A stretch of 64,000 nt of DNA from Streptomyces griseoruber (lineage in GTDB: Bacteria > Actinomycetota > Actinomycetes > Streptomycetales > Streptomycetaceae): the NCBI RefSeq assembly GCF_001514205.1, contig NZ_KQ948763.1, positions 809,084-873,083 on the forward strand, read 5' to 3'. A program made the translations under genes and the position numbers. Positions 17,952 to 30,215 of the stretch are shown in pieces. A model generated the notes under the pieces. That model did no database searches and had not been told where the DNA came from. It saw only the letters and a program-made list of their open reading frames with translations. Numbering within the stretch: the stretch's first letter is position 1; each line of letters begins with the position of its first letter.

Positions 17952-18407
17952 ATGAGCATCACGGTCAACGGCCTCGACGAGCTGAAGAAGCTGGCCGGCA
18001 GCGACCTGGGCACCAGCGAGTGGATCGAGGTCACCCAGGAGCGCATCGACACGTTCGCCGACGCGACCGGCGACCACCAGTGGATCCACGTGGACCCGGA
18101 GCGCGCCGCGGCCGGTCCGTTCGGCGCCCCGATCGCCCATGGCTACCTGACCCTCTCCCTCTTCATCCCCCTGTTCACCGAGCTGCTGGACGTCCAGGGA
18201 GTGACGACGAAGGTCAACTACGGCCTGAACAAGGTGCGTTTCCCCTCGCCCGTGAAGGTGGGGTCCCGCATCCGGCTGGTCGGCAAGCTGGCCGAGGTCG
18301 AGGAGGTGCCGGGCGGGGTCCAGATCACCGTCGACGGGGCGATCGAGATCGAGGGCGGCGCGAAGCCCGCGGCGGTGCTGCAGAGCCTCTCCCGGTTCTA
18401 CGCGTAG
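17952..18407 (+). CDS. MaoC-family (R)-specific enoyl-CoA hydratase
   Basis: A 151-residue hot-dog-fold hydratase. The hydratase-2 motif ADATGDHQWIHVDPERA contains the catalytic Asp41 and His46; GPFGAPIAHGYLTLSL follows, as in the family. It hydrates trans-2-enoyl-CoA to (R)-3-hydroxyacyl-CoA. With the upstream ligase and SDR this gives activation, hydration and oxidation of an acyl chain. AAGGA lies 7 nt before the ATG. Last gene of the operon; a very strong terminator follows within 10 nt. Confidence 0.92.
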   Translation: MSITVNGLDELKKLAGSDLGTSEWIEVTQERIDTFADATGDHQWIHVDPERAAAGPFGAPIAHGYLTLSLFIPLFTELLDVQGVTTKVNYGLNKVRFPSPVKVGSRIRLVGKLAEVEEVPGGVQITVDGAIEIEGGAKPAAVLQSLSRFYA

Positions 18408-18415
18408 CGGAAAGC

Positions 18416-18456
18416 GGGGAACCACGCGACCGTCCTGGCCGGTCGCGTGGTTCCCC
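18416..18456. terminator. Bidirectional terminator, 17-bp perfect stem with 7-nt loop
   Basis: 18416-18432 pairs without mismatch with 18440-18456 around TCCTGGC. It sits between the convergent maoC-type gene and the PHP-domain gene and can serve both; CCCCTTTTC follows on the plus side. Confidence 0.92.
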
Positions 18457-18474
18457 GACCCCTTTTCGGGATTC

Positions 18475-20151
18475 CTAGCGCACGACGTCGACGAAGACCG
18501 GGTTGGAGTAGAACCAGGTGTCCGCCCACGGGTCGCCGTCGCCCGGCTGGTGCGGGATCGGGCCGTGCGGGTCGACCGCCGCGCCGAGGTAGCCCGTTCC
18601 GTGCCGGTTGCCGTCGCTGCCGCGCAGCCGGACGTAGAAGGACTCGTCCCCGACGGTCAGCGGGATGCGCAGGGTGTACGTCCCCCTGCGGCCCGACACG
18701 TCGTCCGTGTGGACGACCCTCGTGTCGGGCGCCTGCCATGCGTCCCGGTCGGTCACCGGGCCGCGCACCGTGCCCCGGATCACGTCCACGTGCGCCAACT
18801 CCGGCAGGACCCCCTGGGAGTTGGTCCGGGAGGCGGTCGTCACGGTGACGTACAGCGTGATCCTCTCGCCCTTGCGGACCCGCAGCCGACCGCCGAGGGT
18901 GACGCCCCGGCCGCCGTCGCAGTCCCGCTTCACCCGCACCTCGAGCCCGTCCAGCAGATGCCCGTGGTCGAGCCAGACGCGGCCGGCCCGCAGGCCCTCC
19001 ATCACGGCGCGGTAGCCGTAGCGGGTGACGCCGACATGGGTGCGGCTGAACTCGCCGGGCCAGAAGTCGCTTCCGGGCTGCGCGGTGTCCGTGTTCACCG
19101 GGTCGGGCAGTTTGCCGGTGTTGTCGAAGTTCTGCCCGGCCGGCCAGTCGCCGTTCTTCCAGGTGTCGAAGACGGTCCGGTGGTTGTCGGAGTTGGTGGT
19201 GATCGTGAACAGCCGGCCCTCGGCCAGCAGCGCGTCCCACAGACCGCCGACGGTCGCGGTCGCCCAGTCGAAGCCGCCGTACGTGAGATAGGCGTCCGCC
19301 GGGTAGCCCGACCACGACTGCGCCGAAGGCTTGTTCTCGTACTCGCCGCGGATCGAGGTGGCACCGCGCCAGCCGGGGATGGCCGCGCCCTGGGCGCCGG
19401 GCGCGCCCTCCATGCCGATCATGATCTCGGGGGCCGCGTCGCGCCAGTTGCGCATCTCGTGCGGGGAGTCGATGCCCAGGCGCAGCGGGTGGTTGGCGAG
19501 GACGAGGACGTCGTCGACATAGCCCGAACGGCGCTGCTCGGCCAGCCACTTGATCGCCTTCACGGCGTGGGCCTCGTTGCGGGCGGTGTCGGCGGCACCG
19601 GCGGAACCCTCGGTGTAGCCGAGCAGCTTGCCGTCGTAGGCGAGCTCGAACCGGGTCAGCAGATCGACCTCGTGGGCTCCCGGCGCGGCGAACACCGTGC
19701 AGTGCTCGGCGGCCGGGATGTACCACTCCAGACCCTGGAAGATCAGCCGGCGCGGGTTCTCCGCACGGGCCTTGAGGATCTCCTGGTGCTCCAGCGCGGC
19801 GCCGTAGTGGGCGTGGCCGAAGTTGGAGTGCTCGTTGAACACCATCCAGTCCAGGCCGTACCTGGCGGCGGCCCTGGCCTGCTGGGAGAACGTGTACTTG
19901 GCGTCGTGGCTGTAGACGGAATGCACGTGATGGTCGCCGACGAGGTACGCGAGGCGCGGGTCGTGGCCGCCGAGGCCGCCGAGGCCCCGGTCGGAGGCGG
20001 CGAACGCGGGCGTCACGGCCGGGCCGAGGGCGAACGCGGCGCCGAACAGACCGGCGCGGCGCAGGAGTCCGCGGCGGGAGACTCCCTGGGCGTCGAGGGA
20101 ATCGGGGGAGACGGACGGGTCGGCCCACTCGGGGAGCTGCTGCTCGGTCAT
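18475..20151 (-). CDS. Exported PHP-domain (CehA/McbA-like) metallohydrolase
   Basis: A 558-residue protein with a twin-arginine signal (SRRGLLRRAGLFGAAFALG, 25-43). The PHP domain has the metal-binding GDHHVHSVYSHD (72-83), then MVFNEHSNFGH, the block VLVLANHPLRLGID and TNSDNHRTVFD, which supply further His/Asp ligands. The C-terminal 200 residues look beta-rich, ending PGDGDPWADTWFYSNPVFVDV. PHP proteins of this group hydrolyse phosphoesters or carbamate-like bonds outside the cell. It follows the metallophosphoesterase by 25 nt and is probably the last gene of the leftward glycan operon, so it may remove phosphate or other substituents from the imported glycan or its carrier. Confidence 0.85.
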   Translation of the reverse strand: MTEQQLPEWADPSVSPDSLDAQGVSRRGLLRRAGLFGAAFALGPAVTPAFAASDRGLGGLGGHDPRLAYLVGDHHVHSVYSHDAKYTFSQQARAAARYGLDWMVFNEHSNFGHAHYGAALEHQEILKARAENPRRLIFQGLEWYIPAAEHCTVFAAPGAHEVDLLTRFELAYDGKLLGYTEGSAGAADTARNEAHAVKAIKWLAEQRRSGYVDDVLVLANHPLRLGIDSPHEMRNWRDAAPEIMIGMEGAPGAQGAAIPGWRGATSIRGEYENKPSAQSWSGYPADAYLTYGGFDWATATVGGLWDALLAEGRLFTITTNSDNHRTVFDTWKNGDWPAGQNFDNTGKLPDPVNTDTAQPGSDFWPGEFSRTHVGVTRYGYRAVMEGLRAGRVWLDHGHLLDGLEVRVKRDCDGGRGVTLGGRLRVRKGERITLYVTVTTASRTNSQGVLPELAHVDVIRGTVRGPVTDRDAWQAPDTRVVHTDDVSGRRGTYTLRIPLTVGDESFYVRLRGSDGNRHGTGYLGAAVDPHGPIPHQPGDGDPWADTWFYSNPVFVDVVR

Positions 20152-20176
20152 GTGGTGTGAGTCCTCTTCGGGGGCG

Positions 20177-22048
20177 TCAGTGGTTCATGAAGGAGGAGAC
20201 GGGCAGCGCCCGCGCGACGATCCGGACGTCGCCGAGGCGGCCGTGCAGGATCTGGTCGATCTTCCCGCCGTACTCGTAGCCGCCGAGCAGCCACGGCAGT
20301 CCGACGGAGGTGATGCCCACGGCCTTCGCCTTCGGGTTGCGCACGACCGGGCAGCCCTCGACGTACAGCGTGGTGTGCGTGCCGTCGTTGACGACCGCGA
20401 GGTGCCACCAGGTCTCCAGCGGGGTCTCCTGGCCCCAGTTGGTGGCGATGCCCTCCTGGTTCAGCGGGCGCATCGCCCACTGCGGCTCGCGGTCGTTGGA
20501 CAGCGACAGGGTGGCGAGCGGCTCGTCGGGGTCGTCGCCGGTCCTGCCCGCCGCGCCACCGGTTCCCGTCCGGCTGACCAGCCCCGACCAGGCGTGGTGC
20601 GCCGGGTCCCAGTCCGCCGGGAGACGGTAGAACGCCTCGAGGGTGTAACCGTCCTCGAATGTCGCGGAGTTCAGCGGAGCGCCGTCGACCGTGCGCAGGT
20701 ACGCGCCCTTGAGCGGTGACTTGAAGCCGCGGAACTCCAGGCTGCCGTGCCCGGGTTGGTCCGGGTGGTGGTCGGAGGACCAGCCCAGGGTCCCGCCGCC
20801 GACGGTGACGAGGGTGAGGTCGTTGCCGCGTCCGGACAGGTCGCGGACGGTGCCGGAGACGGCCGTACCGTCGGCGTGGCCGTCGAAGCGCCAGTAGGCG
20901 GCCGTGTCGCGGACGAGGACCTTCGACGCCGGGCGCGCGGGGCGGGCCGGGACCGGGGCGAAGCCGGAGAAGCGGTCGGCGAAGTCGATGTCGACCGAGA
21001 ACCGGTCGGCGTCACCGCTGAGTTCGATCTCCTGCCGCTCCAGTTCGTTGAGCCCCTTGGCGGCCCGGCCGAGGATCCACGGGGAGACGGTCTCCACGTC
21101 GATGACATTGCGGTCGAGATCGAAGCGGTACAGACGGATCATCGCCGCGCCGCCGAAGTAACGGTTCTGATAGTTCGTCAGGTGCAGATGGACGTCATGC
21201 CCCGCCGCGTTCTTGCGGGTCGCCCGGCCGGCGGGCCAGTAGTGCCCGTTGAGGGTGAGGAAGATCTGGTCGTGGCCGTGGATCAGCCGGTCCCACAGCT
21301 GCTGCCCGTACGCCGACAGGGAGTCGTCCTCGACGACCAGTTCGTGCGTGGTGAGGACGACCGGTGTCGTCGGGTGGGCGGCCAGGACCTCCTTCGCCCA
21401 GGCGTGCCCCTGGTCCGACAGCCGCCAGTCCAGCGCCAGCACCATCCACTCCCGCCCGGCGGCCCGGAACAGGTGGAAGGTGTTGTAGCCGTCGGGGGAG
21501 GCCCCGCCGAAGGAGGACTTCCCCCGGAACCGGCGGGGCCCGAAGGTGTCCAGGTACGGGGTCGACCCGCGCTGGTCGGTCGTCGAGGACTTCACGTCGT
21601 GGTTGCCGGCCAGGACGCTGTAGCCGACCCCGCGCCGGTCGAGCAGCTCGAACGCCTCCCCGATCGCGGCGAATTCGGCGGCCGCGCCGTTCTGTGTGAG
21701 GTCGCCGAGGTGGGACAGGAACACGATGTTCTCGGCGTTCCGGGACTTCTCGCCCCCGTGCTCCAGGAGGTACCGCAGGGACGCCTCCACCGGCGCCTTG
21801 TCGATGCTCGGACCGTCGAAGAGGTACTGGGTGTCGGGCATCACGGCGAGCGTGAAGCGGTGACCGGCGGTGTCCGGGCGCCAGGCGGCGGACGTCGCCT
21901 GCGCGGCGGCCGCCTCGGCGGAGGCCGAGGGCAGCGCTGCCGAGGCCGTGGCCGCGGCGCCGAGCAGCGCCGTGGCCCGCAGGAAGCTGCGTCGTCCGGC
22001 GCCGGCCTGCGCGGCCTCGCACGGTTCTTGGGCATGCGAAGTACACAC
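20177..22048 (-). CDS. Exported calcineurin-like phosphoesterase with LamG domain
   Basis: A 623-residue protein with a Tat-type signal (GRRSFLRATALLGAAATASA, from about 18). The phosphoesterase domain (about 55-330) has VMPDTQY, SHLGDLTQNG, LAGNHDVK and LTLNGHYW, the metal-binding blocks of the family. The C-terminal region (about 380-610) is a LamG/concanavalin-like jelly roll (YWRFDGHADG ... GYTLEAFYRLP). The start is the GTG at 22048 with GGAG 5 nt before it. Extracellular phosphoester removal from a carbohydrate fits the neighbouring beta-galactosidase and importer, though no substrate is proven. Confidence 0.87.
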   Translation of the reverse strand: MCTSHAQEPCEAAQAGAGRRSFLRATALLGAAATASAALPSASAEAAAAQATSAAWRPDTAGHRFTLAVMPDTQYLFDGPSIDKAPVEASLRYLLEHGGEKSRNAENIVFLSHLGDLTQNGAAAEFAAIGEAFELLDRRGVGYSVLAGNHDVKSSTTDQRGSTPYLDTFGPRRFRGKSSFGGASPDGYNTFHLFRAAGREWMVLALDWRLSDQGHAWAKEVLAAHPTTPVVLTTHELVVEDDSLSAYGQQLWDRLIHGHDQIFLTLNGHYWPAGRATRKNAAGHDVHLHLTNYQNRYFGGAAMIRLYRFDLDRNVIDVETVSPWILGRAAKGLNELERQEIELSGDADRFSVDIDFADRFSGFAPVPARPARPASKVLVRDTAAYWRFDGHADGTAVSGTVRDLSGRGNDLTLVTVGGGTLGWSSDHHPDQPGHGSLEFRGFKSPLKGAYLRTVDGAPLNSATFEDGYTLEAFYRLPADWDPAHHAWSGLVSRTGTGGAAGRTGDDPDEPLATLSLSNDREPQWAMRPLNQEGIATNWGQETPLETWWHLAVVNDGTHTTLYVEGCPVVRNPKAKAVGITSVGLPWLLGGYEYGGKIDQILHGRLGDVRIVARALPVSSFMNH

Positions 22049-22060
22049 GTGTGCTCCATT

Positions 22061-22104
22061 GGGGAAGAGCCGGGGAAGAGCTGGGGAAGAGCCGGGGAAA
22101 GTCC
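22061..22104. repeat. Four tandem 11-bp units (GGGGAAGAGCY)
   Basis: Three near-identical units (22061-22093) and one diverged unit GGGGAAAGTCC (22094-22104) fill the gap between the beta-galactosidase stop and the phosphoesterase start. Confidence 0.85.
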
Positions 22105-22120
22105 TTGCGGTGATGGGGGG

Positions 22121-25059
<2,939 letters not shown>

Positions 25060-25063
<4 letters not shown>

Positions 25064-25896
25064 TTGATCGCTCCCTTGGCGAGGTCGCCGATGATCTGGC
25101 GCGCGCCGACCGCGAACACGATGAGCAGGGGGATGAGCGCGAGCAGTGCGCCGGTCATGACCATTCCGTAGTCCGTCGTTCCGTGGGTTCCGTTGAGCTG
25201 GGACAGTGCGACCTGGAGGGTGACGTTGTCCGGGTTGGTGAGGGCGATGAGGGGCCAGGCGTAGTCGTTCCACTGGCCCATGAAGGTGAAGATGCCGAGG
25301 AAGGCCAGGCCGGGGCGGACGACGGGCAGGGCCACGTGCCAGTACTGGCGGAGGAAGTTCGCGCCGTCGATGCGGGAGGCGTCGAGGAGTTCGTCGTGGA
25401 TGGCGCTCTTCATGTACTGGCGCATCCAGAAGATGCCGAAGGCGTTGGCGGCGGCCGGCACGATCAACGAGGTCATCGAGCCGATCCAGCCGAGCTTGGC
25501 CATGATGACGAACTGCGGGATGGCCGCGAGCTGCGCCGGCACCATGAAGATGATCATGAGCGAGGCGAACAGGAAGCGCTTGCCCGGGAACGGGAACTTG
25601 GCGAAGACGAACGCCGCCAGCGAGTCGAAGAACAGCACCAGGAACGTCACCGAACCCGCCACCAGGAGCGAGTTGGCCATCGAGCCGTAGAAGTCGATCG
25701 CGTCGAGGAGATGGCGGAGGTTGTCCAGGAAGTGGGTGCCGGGCAGCAGCTTCGGCGGGTAGGAGAAGATCTCGCTCGACGTGTGCGTCGACATGATCAC
25801 GGCCCAGTAGAACGGGAAGGCCGAGAGCAGCACGCCGACGACGAGTGTCGCGTGCAGGGCGAGCGCGCGGCGCCGGGAACCCTTGATGGTTGCCAT
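25060..25896 (-). CDS. Sugar ABC transporter permease (MalG type)
   Basis: A 278-residue membrane protein with six predicted helices and the permease EAA loop DASRIDGANFLRQYWHVALPV, which contacts the ATPase. The ATG at 25896 (MATIKGSRR) has AGGAGG 9 nt upstream. It forms the second inner-membrane subunit with the preceding MalF-type protein. No ATPase gene is in the cluster, so a shared MsiK-type ATPase, as is usual for Streptomyces sugar importers, is expected to power it (knowledge plus inference). Confidence 0.93.
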
Positions 25897-25910
25897 GGGG
25901 GTGGGGCCTC

Positions 25911-26867
25911 CTAGTCTTCGCCCCGGCGCTGCACCAGACGCCAGTTGATGATCGAGAAGAGGACGACGACGAGGAAGATGCCCCACGCCACGGCGGCGCC
26001 GTAGCCGAAGTCGTTGTTGTCGAAGGTCTGTTGGAAGAAGTAGAGGACCATCGTCCGGCCGGCGTGGCCGGGGCCGCCGGAGAACGTCGAGTCGTTGGAG
26101 GTGTTCTGCAGCAGGACCTGGGGCTCGGAGAAGCTCTGCAGACCGGTGACCGTGGAGATCACGAGCACGAACAGCAGCACCGGCCGCATCATCGGCAGCG
26201 TGATCCGGAAGAACGTCTGCACCGGACCGGCCCCGTCCATACGGGCTGCTTCATACAGTTCACCGGGGATCGTCTGCAGTCCGGCGAGGAAGATGATCGC
26301 GTTGTATCCCGTCCACTGCCAGGTCATCAGCGTGGCGACGGCGACCTTGATGCCCCAGGGCGTGTTCAGCCAGGCCACCTGGTCCAGTCCGACGGCCTGC
26401 AGCAGGGCGTTCACCAGGCCGAAGTTGGTGGAGAACACCGAGCCGAAGATGATCGCGATCGCCACGACCGAGGTGACGTTCGGCAGGAAGTACGCGAACC
26501 GGTAGGCGTTCTTGAACCGGACCGCCGAGTTCAGCAGCACGGCCGTCACCATCGCCAGGAAGATCATGGGGAAGGTGGCCAGCGCCCAGATGACGATCGT
26601 GTTCCCGATCGAGCTCCAGAAGTCGCTGTCGCCCAGCAGGTACTGGTACTGCGACAGTCCGGCCCACTCCATCGGGCCGAGCCCGTCCCAGCGGTGGAAG
26701 GACAGATACAGCGAGAAGCCGACCGGGACCAGGCCGAAGCAGATGAAGAGCAGATAGAACGGTGAGATCGCCGCATACAGATGCCAGTATGCGCGGAACC
26801 CCTTGCGGGGCGGGGGAGCGGGGGCGGACTCCACGGTGACCGTGGGCTTCTCCAGCGCGGTGGCCAT
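25911..26867 (-). CDS. Sugar ABC transporter permease (MalF type)
   Basis: A 318-residue permease with an N-terminal cytosolic tail, about six membrane helices (first near residue 28, PFYLLFICFGLVPVGFSLYL) and the EAA loop EAARMDGAGPVQTFFRITLPM. The ATG at 26867 shares one base with the stop of the binding-protein gene (TGATG). The next permease starts 14 nt downstream. Two low-GC codon patches, at 26251-26258 and 26773-26794, carry CATACAG-like motifs. Confidence 0.93.
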   Translation of the reverse strand: MATALEKPTVTVESAPAPPPRKGFRAYWHLYAAISPFYLLFICFGLVPVGFSLYLSFHRWDGLGPMEWAGLSQYQYLLGDSDFWSSIGNTIVIWALATFPMIFLAMVTAVLLNSAVRFKNAYRFAYFLPNVTSVVAIAIIFGSVFSTNFGLVNALLQAVGLDQVAWLNTPWGIKVAVATLMTWQWTGYNAIIFLAGLQTIPGELYEAARMDGAGPVQTFFRITLPMMRPVLLFVLVISTVTGLQSFSEPQVLLQNTSNDSTFSGGPGHAGRTMVLYFFQQTFDNNDFGYGAAVAWGIFLVVVLFSIINWRLVQRRGED

Positions 26868-28153
26868 CAGTGGCTCACCCCCAGATGGTCCGCGATCCGC
26901 CGGCATGTGCTCATGGCGTCCTTCCAGGCCTGGTCGGGGTTCTTGCCGAGGACGCCGACGTTCTTGATCTCGTCCTTGATCGGCTGGCCGAGCGCCACGT
27001 CGTAGGGGCTGTTGTAGGCGACGGCGATCTTCTGCGCGGCGGGCCCGAAGACGTCCATGGTGACCTGGCCGCCGAAGAACTCGTCGGGCTCGCGCAGCTG
27101 CCGCAGACCGTACGAGGCGGGCGTGGACGGGAAGAGGCCCGCGTCGACATAGCCCTGCGCCTGGTTGGCCGCGTCCAGCATCCAGGTGATGATCCGGAAC
27201 GCCTGCTCGGGCTCCCGGCAGGCCTTGGTGATCGCCAGGAACGAACCGCCGTTGTTGGCGGGCCTGACCGGCATGTCGGCCACCCGCCACCGGCCCTTGG
27301 TCTTCGGGACGCCGTTCTTGATGTCGCTGGTCGCCCAGGAGGCACCGAGCTGGCTGGGCAGCTTGCCGTCCTGGAGGGCGGAGAGCTGGTCGGGGGTGCC
27401 GTTGACCAGGTCCGAGACGATCCCGCGCCGCTTGGCCTCGACGGCGAGCGCCCAGGCGGCGCGGATGTGCTCCTGGTCGCCGATGAAGTGGCGGTCCCTG
27501 TCGACGTACCGCTTGCCGCCCTGCTGCACCGCGTTCTCGAACACGGAGTTGACGTCGGTGAGCAGGTACGTGCCCGGGATCCGCCGCTTGAGCTGCTCGC
27601 CGGCCGTGAAGAACTTCTCCCAGGTGTCGAGCTCCCTCGACACGTCGTCCGGTTCGTACGGCAGCCCGGCCCGGCGGAAGACGTCGTACTGGTAGATGTG
27701 CGCGACCGGGCCGCAGTCGATCGGGAAGCCGATCATCGAGCCGTCGTCGGCGATGCCCTGGTCCCACTTCCACGCCAGGTACCGGCTCCTGTACTTCTCC
27801 GCGCCCAGCGTGCGCAGGTCCACGAACTGGTCGGCGTTGGGCAGGTAGGACGCCATGTCCTCGCCCTTGAGACCCGCGACGTCGGGGATGTGGGCGCGGC
27901 CGGCGAGGGTGGTGATCAGTTTGGAACGGTAGTAGCCGCCGATCTTGATGGCCTTGAGGTCGACCGTGCCGCCGTAGCGGGCCCGGGCCTTCTCGACGAC
28001 GGTGTCGCCCAGACCGCCGTCCCAGTACCACAGGACCATGTTCCGGCCGGTCGAACCGGTCGGAACGGCACAGCCGGACGCCAGGCCGCCGAGCGCGGTC
28101 GCGGCCGTACCGGCCAGACCGGCGCGCAGCAGGCCTCTACGTGAGAGCCGCAA
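26867..28153 (-). CDS. Sugar ABC transporter substrate-binding lipoprotein
   Basis: A CUT1-type solute-binding protein of about 428 residues. The N-terminus RLSRRGLLRAGLAG and lipobox LASGC (Cys28) show export and lipid anchoring, possibly by the Tat route. The mature part resembles carbohydrate oligomer binders (WYWDGG ... FPIDCGPVAHIYQYDVFR ... DELFGGQVTMDVFG-like end). I chose the TTG at 28153, which has GGTGGGAG upstream; GTG 28204 and TTG 28216 are in frame but lack a ribosome site. It heads the importer genes, 120 nt after the PfkB kinase gene. Ligand is unknown but should be a galactose- and mannose-containing oligosaccharide if the locus acts as one (inference). Confidence 0.88.
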   Translation of the reverse strand: MRLSRRGLLRAGLAGTAATALGGLASGCAVPTGSTGRNMVLWYWDGGLGDTVVEKARARYGGTVDLKAIKIGGYYRSKLITTLAGRAHIPDVAGLKGEDMASYLPNADQFVDLRTLGAEKYRSRYLAWKWDQGIADDGSMIGFPIDCGPVAHIYQYDVFRRAGLPYEPDDVSRELDTWEKFFTAGEQLKRRIPGTYLLTDVNSVFENAVQQGGKRYVDRDRHFIGDQEHIRAAWALAVEAKRRGIVSDLVNGTPDQLSALQDGKLPSQLGASWATSDIKNGVPKTKGRWRVADMPVRPANNGGSFLAITKACREPEQAFRIITWMLDAANQAQGYVDAGLFPSTPASYGLRQLREPDEFFGGQVTMDVFGPAAQKIAVAYNSPYDVALGQPIKDEIKNVGVLGKNPDQAWKDAMSTCRRIADHLGVSH

Positions 28154-28273
28154 CTGCTCCCACCGCCTTTCGGATCTGTTCGCGTCTTCACAGACGTGAT
28201 GCACAACCAGGGGCAAAGCTTCGGGCAGGGAAAGAGAAGAGAGAGCTTCAGGGAGGGAAGAAGGAGGGGCTGG

Positions 28274-29353
28274 TCAGGCCGGCTGGGCGGGCGGGGTGAC
28301 CGGGGCGTGGCGCACCGGCGGGCCGACGTCCGCCGGGATGCGGTCGGCGAGGAAGCCGTACGCCCGCCTCAGCTCCGGGTCCCTCAGCGACCGCCACCAC
28401 CGGTCGACGCCGTACCATCCGGGCGCGGCGAGCGCTCCGCCGTGGTGGCGTACGGACAGGCCGGCGGCCAGTACGGCGAACCGCAGCCGTTCCTCCAGCG
28501 GCCAGCCGCCGAGCGAGGCGGCGACGAAGCTCGCGCCGAACACGTCACCGGCGCCGGTCGCGTCCACGACATCGATGTCAAGGGCCGGGACGTCCGCGTA
28601 CTCGCCGGTCGTCTGGTCCACCGCGAGCGCGCCGTCGCCGCCCCGGGTGACCACGGCCACCGGCACCAGTTCGGTGAGTGTGCCGAGGGCCGCGACCGCG
28701 CTGTCGGTGCGGGTGTAGGCCATCGCCTCGGTCTCGTTGGGGAGGAAGGCGTGGCACAGGGCGAGTTGCTCGAGCAACTCCGCGGACCACTGCTGGGTGG
28801 GGTCCCAGCCGACGTCTGCGTAGATCCGGGTGCCGTTCGCCGCGGCCTTGGCGAGCCAGGCCTGCGGCTCGGTCTCGATGTGCACGAGCGCGGTGCGCGC
28901 CTCGGGCGGGTCGCCCATCAGGACGTCCTGGGAGTACGGCGGCTCCTGGCCGTGGGTGACGAGCGCCCGGTCGTGGCCGTGCGCGAGGGCGACGGTGACG
29001 GGGGTGGGCCAGTTCCGCGCGACCCGGGAGAGCGAGAGGTCGACGCCCTCCTGGCCGGCGATGACCTCCCGGCAGTACGCGCCGTAGAAGTCGTCGCCGA
29101 AGACCGTGGCGAGACAGGTGCGCAGGCCGAAGCGGGAGGCGGCGACCGCGAGGTTGGCGATGCCGCCGGGGCCGCAGCCCATGCCGGCGGTCCAGATCTC
29201 CTCGCCCGGCGTCGGCGGCTTGCCCAGGCCCGTGAGGACGAGGTCGTAGAAGAGCAGCCCGGTCAGCAGTACGTCGGGCCGGTCGTCGTCCACGGGGGCG
29301 TCCTCTCGTCGGTGCGGGATGTCGCTGTCGGGGAGCTCGTCAAAACTCTTCAT
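28274..29353 (-). CDS. PfkB-family carbohydrate kinase
   Basis: A 359-residue ribokinase-like sugar kinase. It shows the N-terminal GxG region CGPGGIANLAVAASRFG and the C-terminal catalytic motif DATGAGDVFGASF with the Asp base. It phosphorylates a sugar with ATP in the cytosol. It is the first gene of the leftward set and is divergent from a DeoR regulator, the typical partner of sugar kinases. On the minus strand TTGACC (29389-29394) could be its -35 box, leaving a short leader. A sugar kinase beside a GH4 phospho-glycosidase is notable, since it could supply phosphorylated substrate without a phosphotransferase system. Confidence 0.9.
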   Translation of the reverse strand: MKSFDELPDSDIPHRREDAPVDDDRPDVLLTGLLFYDLVLTGLGKPPTPGEEIWTAGMGCGPGGIANLAVAASRFGLRTCLATVFGDDFYGAYCREVIAGQEGVDLSLSRVARNWPTPVTVALAHGHDRALVTHGQEPPYSQDVLMGDPPEARTALVHIETEPQAWLAKAAANGTRIYADVGWDPTQQWSAELLEQLALCHAFLPNETEAMAYTRTDSAVAALGTLTELVPVAVVTRGGDGALAVDQTTGEYADVPALDIDVVDATGAGDVFGASFVAASLGGWPLEERLRFAVLAAGLSVRHHGGALAAPGWYGVDRWWRSLRDPELRRAYGFLADRIPADVGPPVRHAPVTPPAQPA

Positions 29354-29429
29354 TTCGTGACCGGAATCGTGCGACGCCAGCGGCCTCCGGTCAATACCCG
29401 AGCAGAACTGAGCATAGAAATGATTGAAG

Positions 29430-30215
29430 ATGACGAGTAGTGTTCACGACGTGCTGGCAGAACGACGACATCAACTCATCCTGCGGGCCCTGCGCTCCGG
29501 TGGTCCCGCGGCAGTGACGGATCTCTCCGGACAACTCGGCGTGAGCCCCGCCACGATCCGGCGTGACCTGGTCAAACTCGAGGAGGAGGGCCTGCTCACC
29601 CGGGTCCACGGCGGGGCCGTCGTCGACGAGGGCGACCAGCCCTTCGCCGAGGTCGCCGAGGTGCGGGTGGCCGAGAAGGACGCGATCGCCGCGCACGCGG
29701 CGGCGATGGTCGCCGACGGCCAGTCGGTCCTGCTCGACATCGGCACCACCGCCTACCGCCTCGCCCGACAGCTGCACGGCCGCCGTCTCACGGTGATCAC
29801 CAGCAATCTGGTGGTCTACGAGGAGCTCGCCGACGACGAGGGTATCGAGCTGGTGCTGCTCGGCGGGATGGTCCGCCGTGAGTACCGCTCCCTGGTCGGC
29901 TTCCTCACCGAGGACAACCTGCGCCAGCTCCACGCGGACTGGCTCTTCCTCGGTACCAGTGGAGTGCGCCCGGGCGGGCAGGTGATGGACACGACCGTCG
30001 TCGAGGTGCCGGTCAAACGGGCCATGATCAAGGCCGGTGACAAGGTTGTCCTGCTGGCCGACGCGGCGAAGTTCCCGGGTACCGGGATGGCGAAGGTCTG
30101 TGGTCCCGAGGACCTGGACGTGCTGGTGACGAACGCGCCGGTCGACCCGGCGACCCGCACCTCCTTCGAGGAGGCGGGCGTCGAGGTGGTCGTGGCAGGA
30201 AAGGTGCAAGCGTGA
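29430..30215 (+). CDS. DeoR-family transcriptional repressor
   Basis: A 261-residue DeoR regulator. The N-terminal helix-turn-helix reads LSGQLGVSPATIRRDLVKLEEEGL with the following RVHGGAV; the C-terminal sugar-phosphate sensor domain includes LLDIGTTAYRLARQL, VITSNL and LGGMVRREYRSLVG. I use the ATG at 29430, though ribosome site evidence is weak. It is divergent from the PfkB kinase and overlaps the GH4 gene by GTGA, so it likely represses both arms until a phosphorylated sugar accumulates. Confidence 0.92.
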   Translation: MTSSVHDVLAERRHQLILRALRSGGPAAVTDLSGQLGVSPATIRRDLVKLEEEGLLTRVHGGAVVDEGDQPFAEVAEVRVAEKDAIAAHAAAMVADGQSVLLDIGTTAYRLARQLHGRRLTVITSNLVVYEELADDEGIELVLLGGMVRREYRSLVGFLTEDNLRQLHADWLFLGTSGVRPGGQVMDTTVVEVPVKRAMIKAGDKVVLLADAAKFPGTGMAKVCGPEDLDVLVTNAPVDPATRTSFEEAGVEVVVAGKVQA

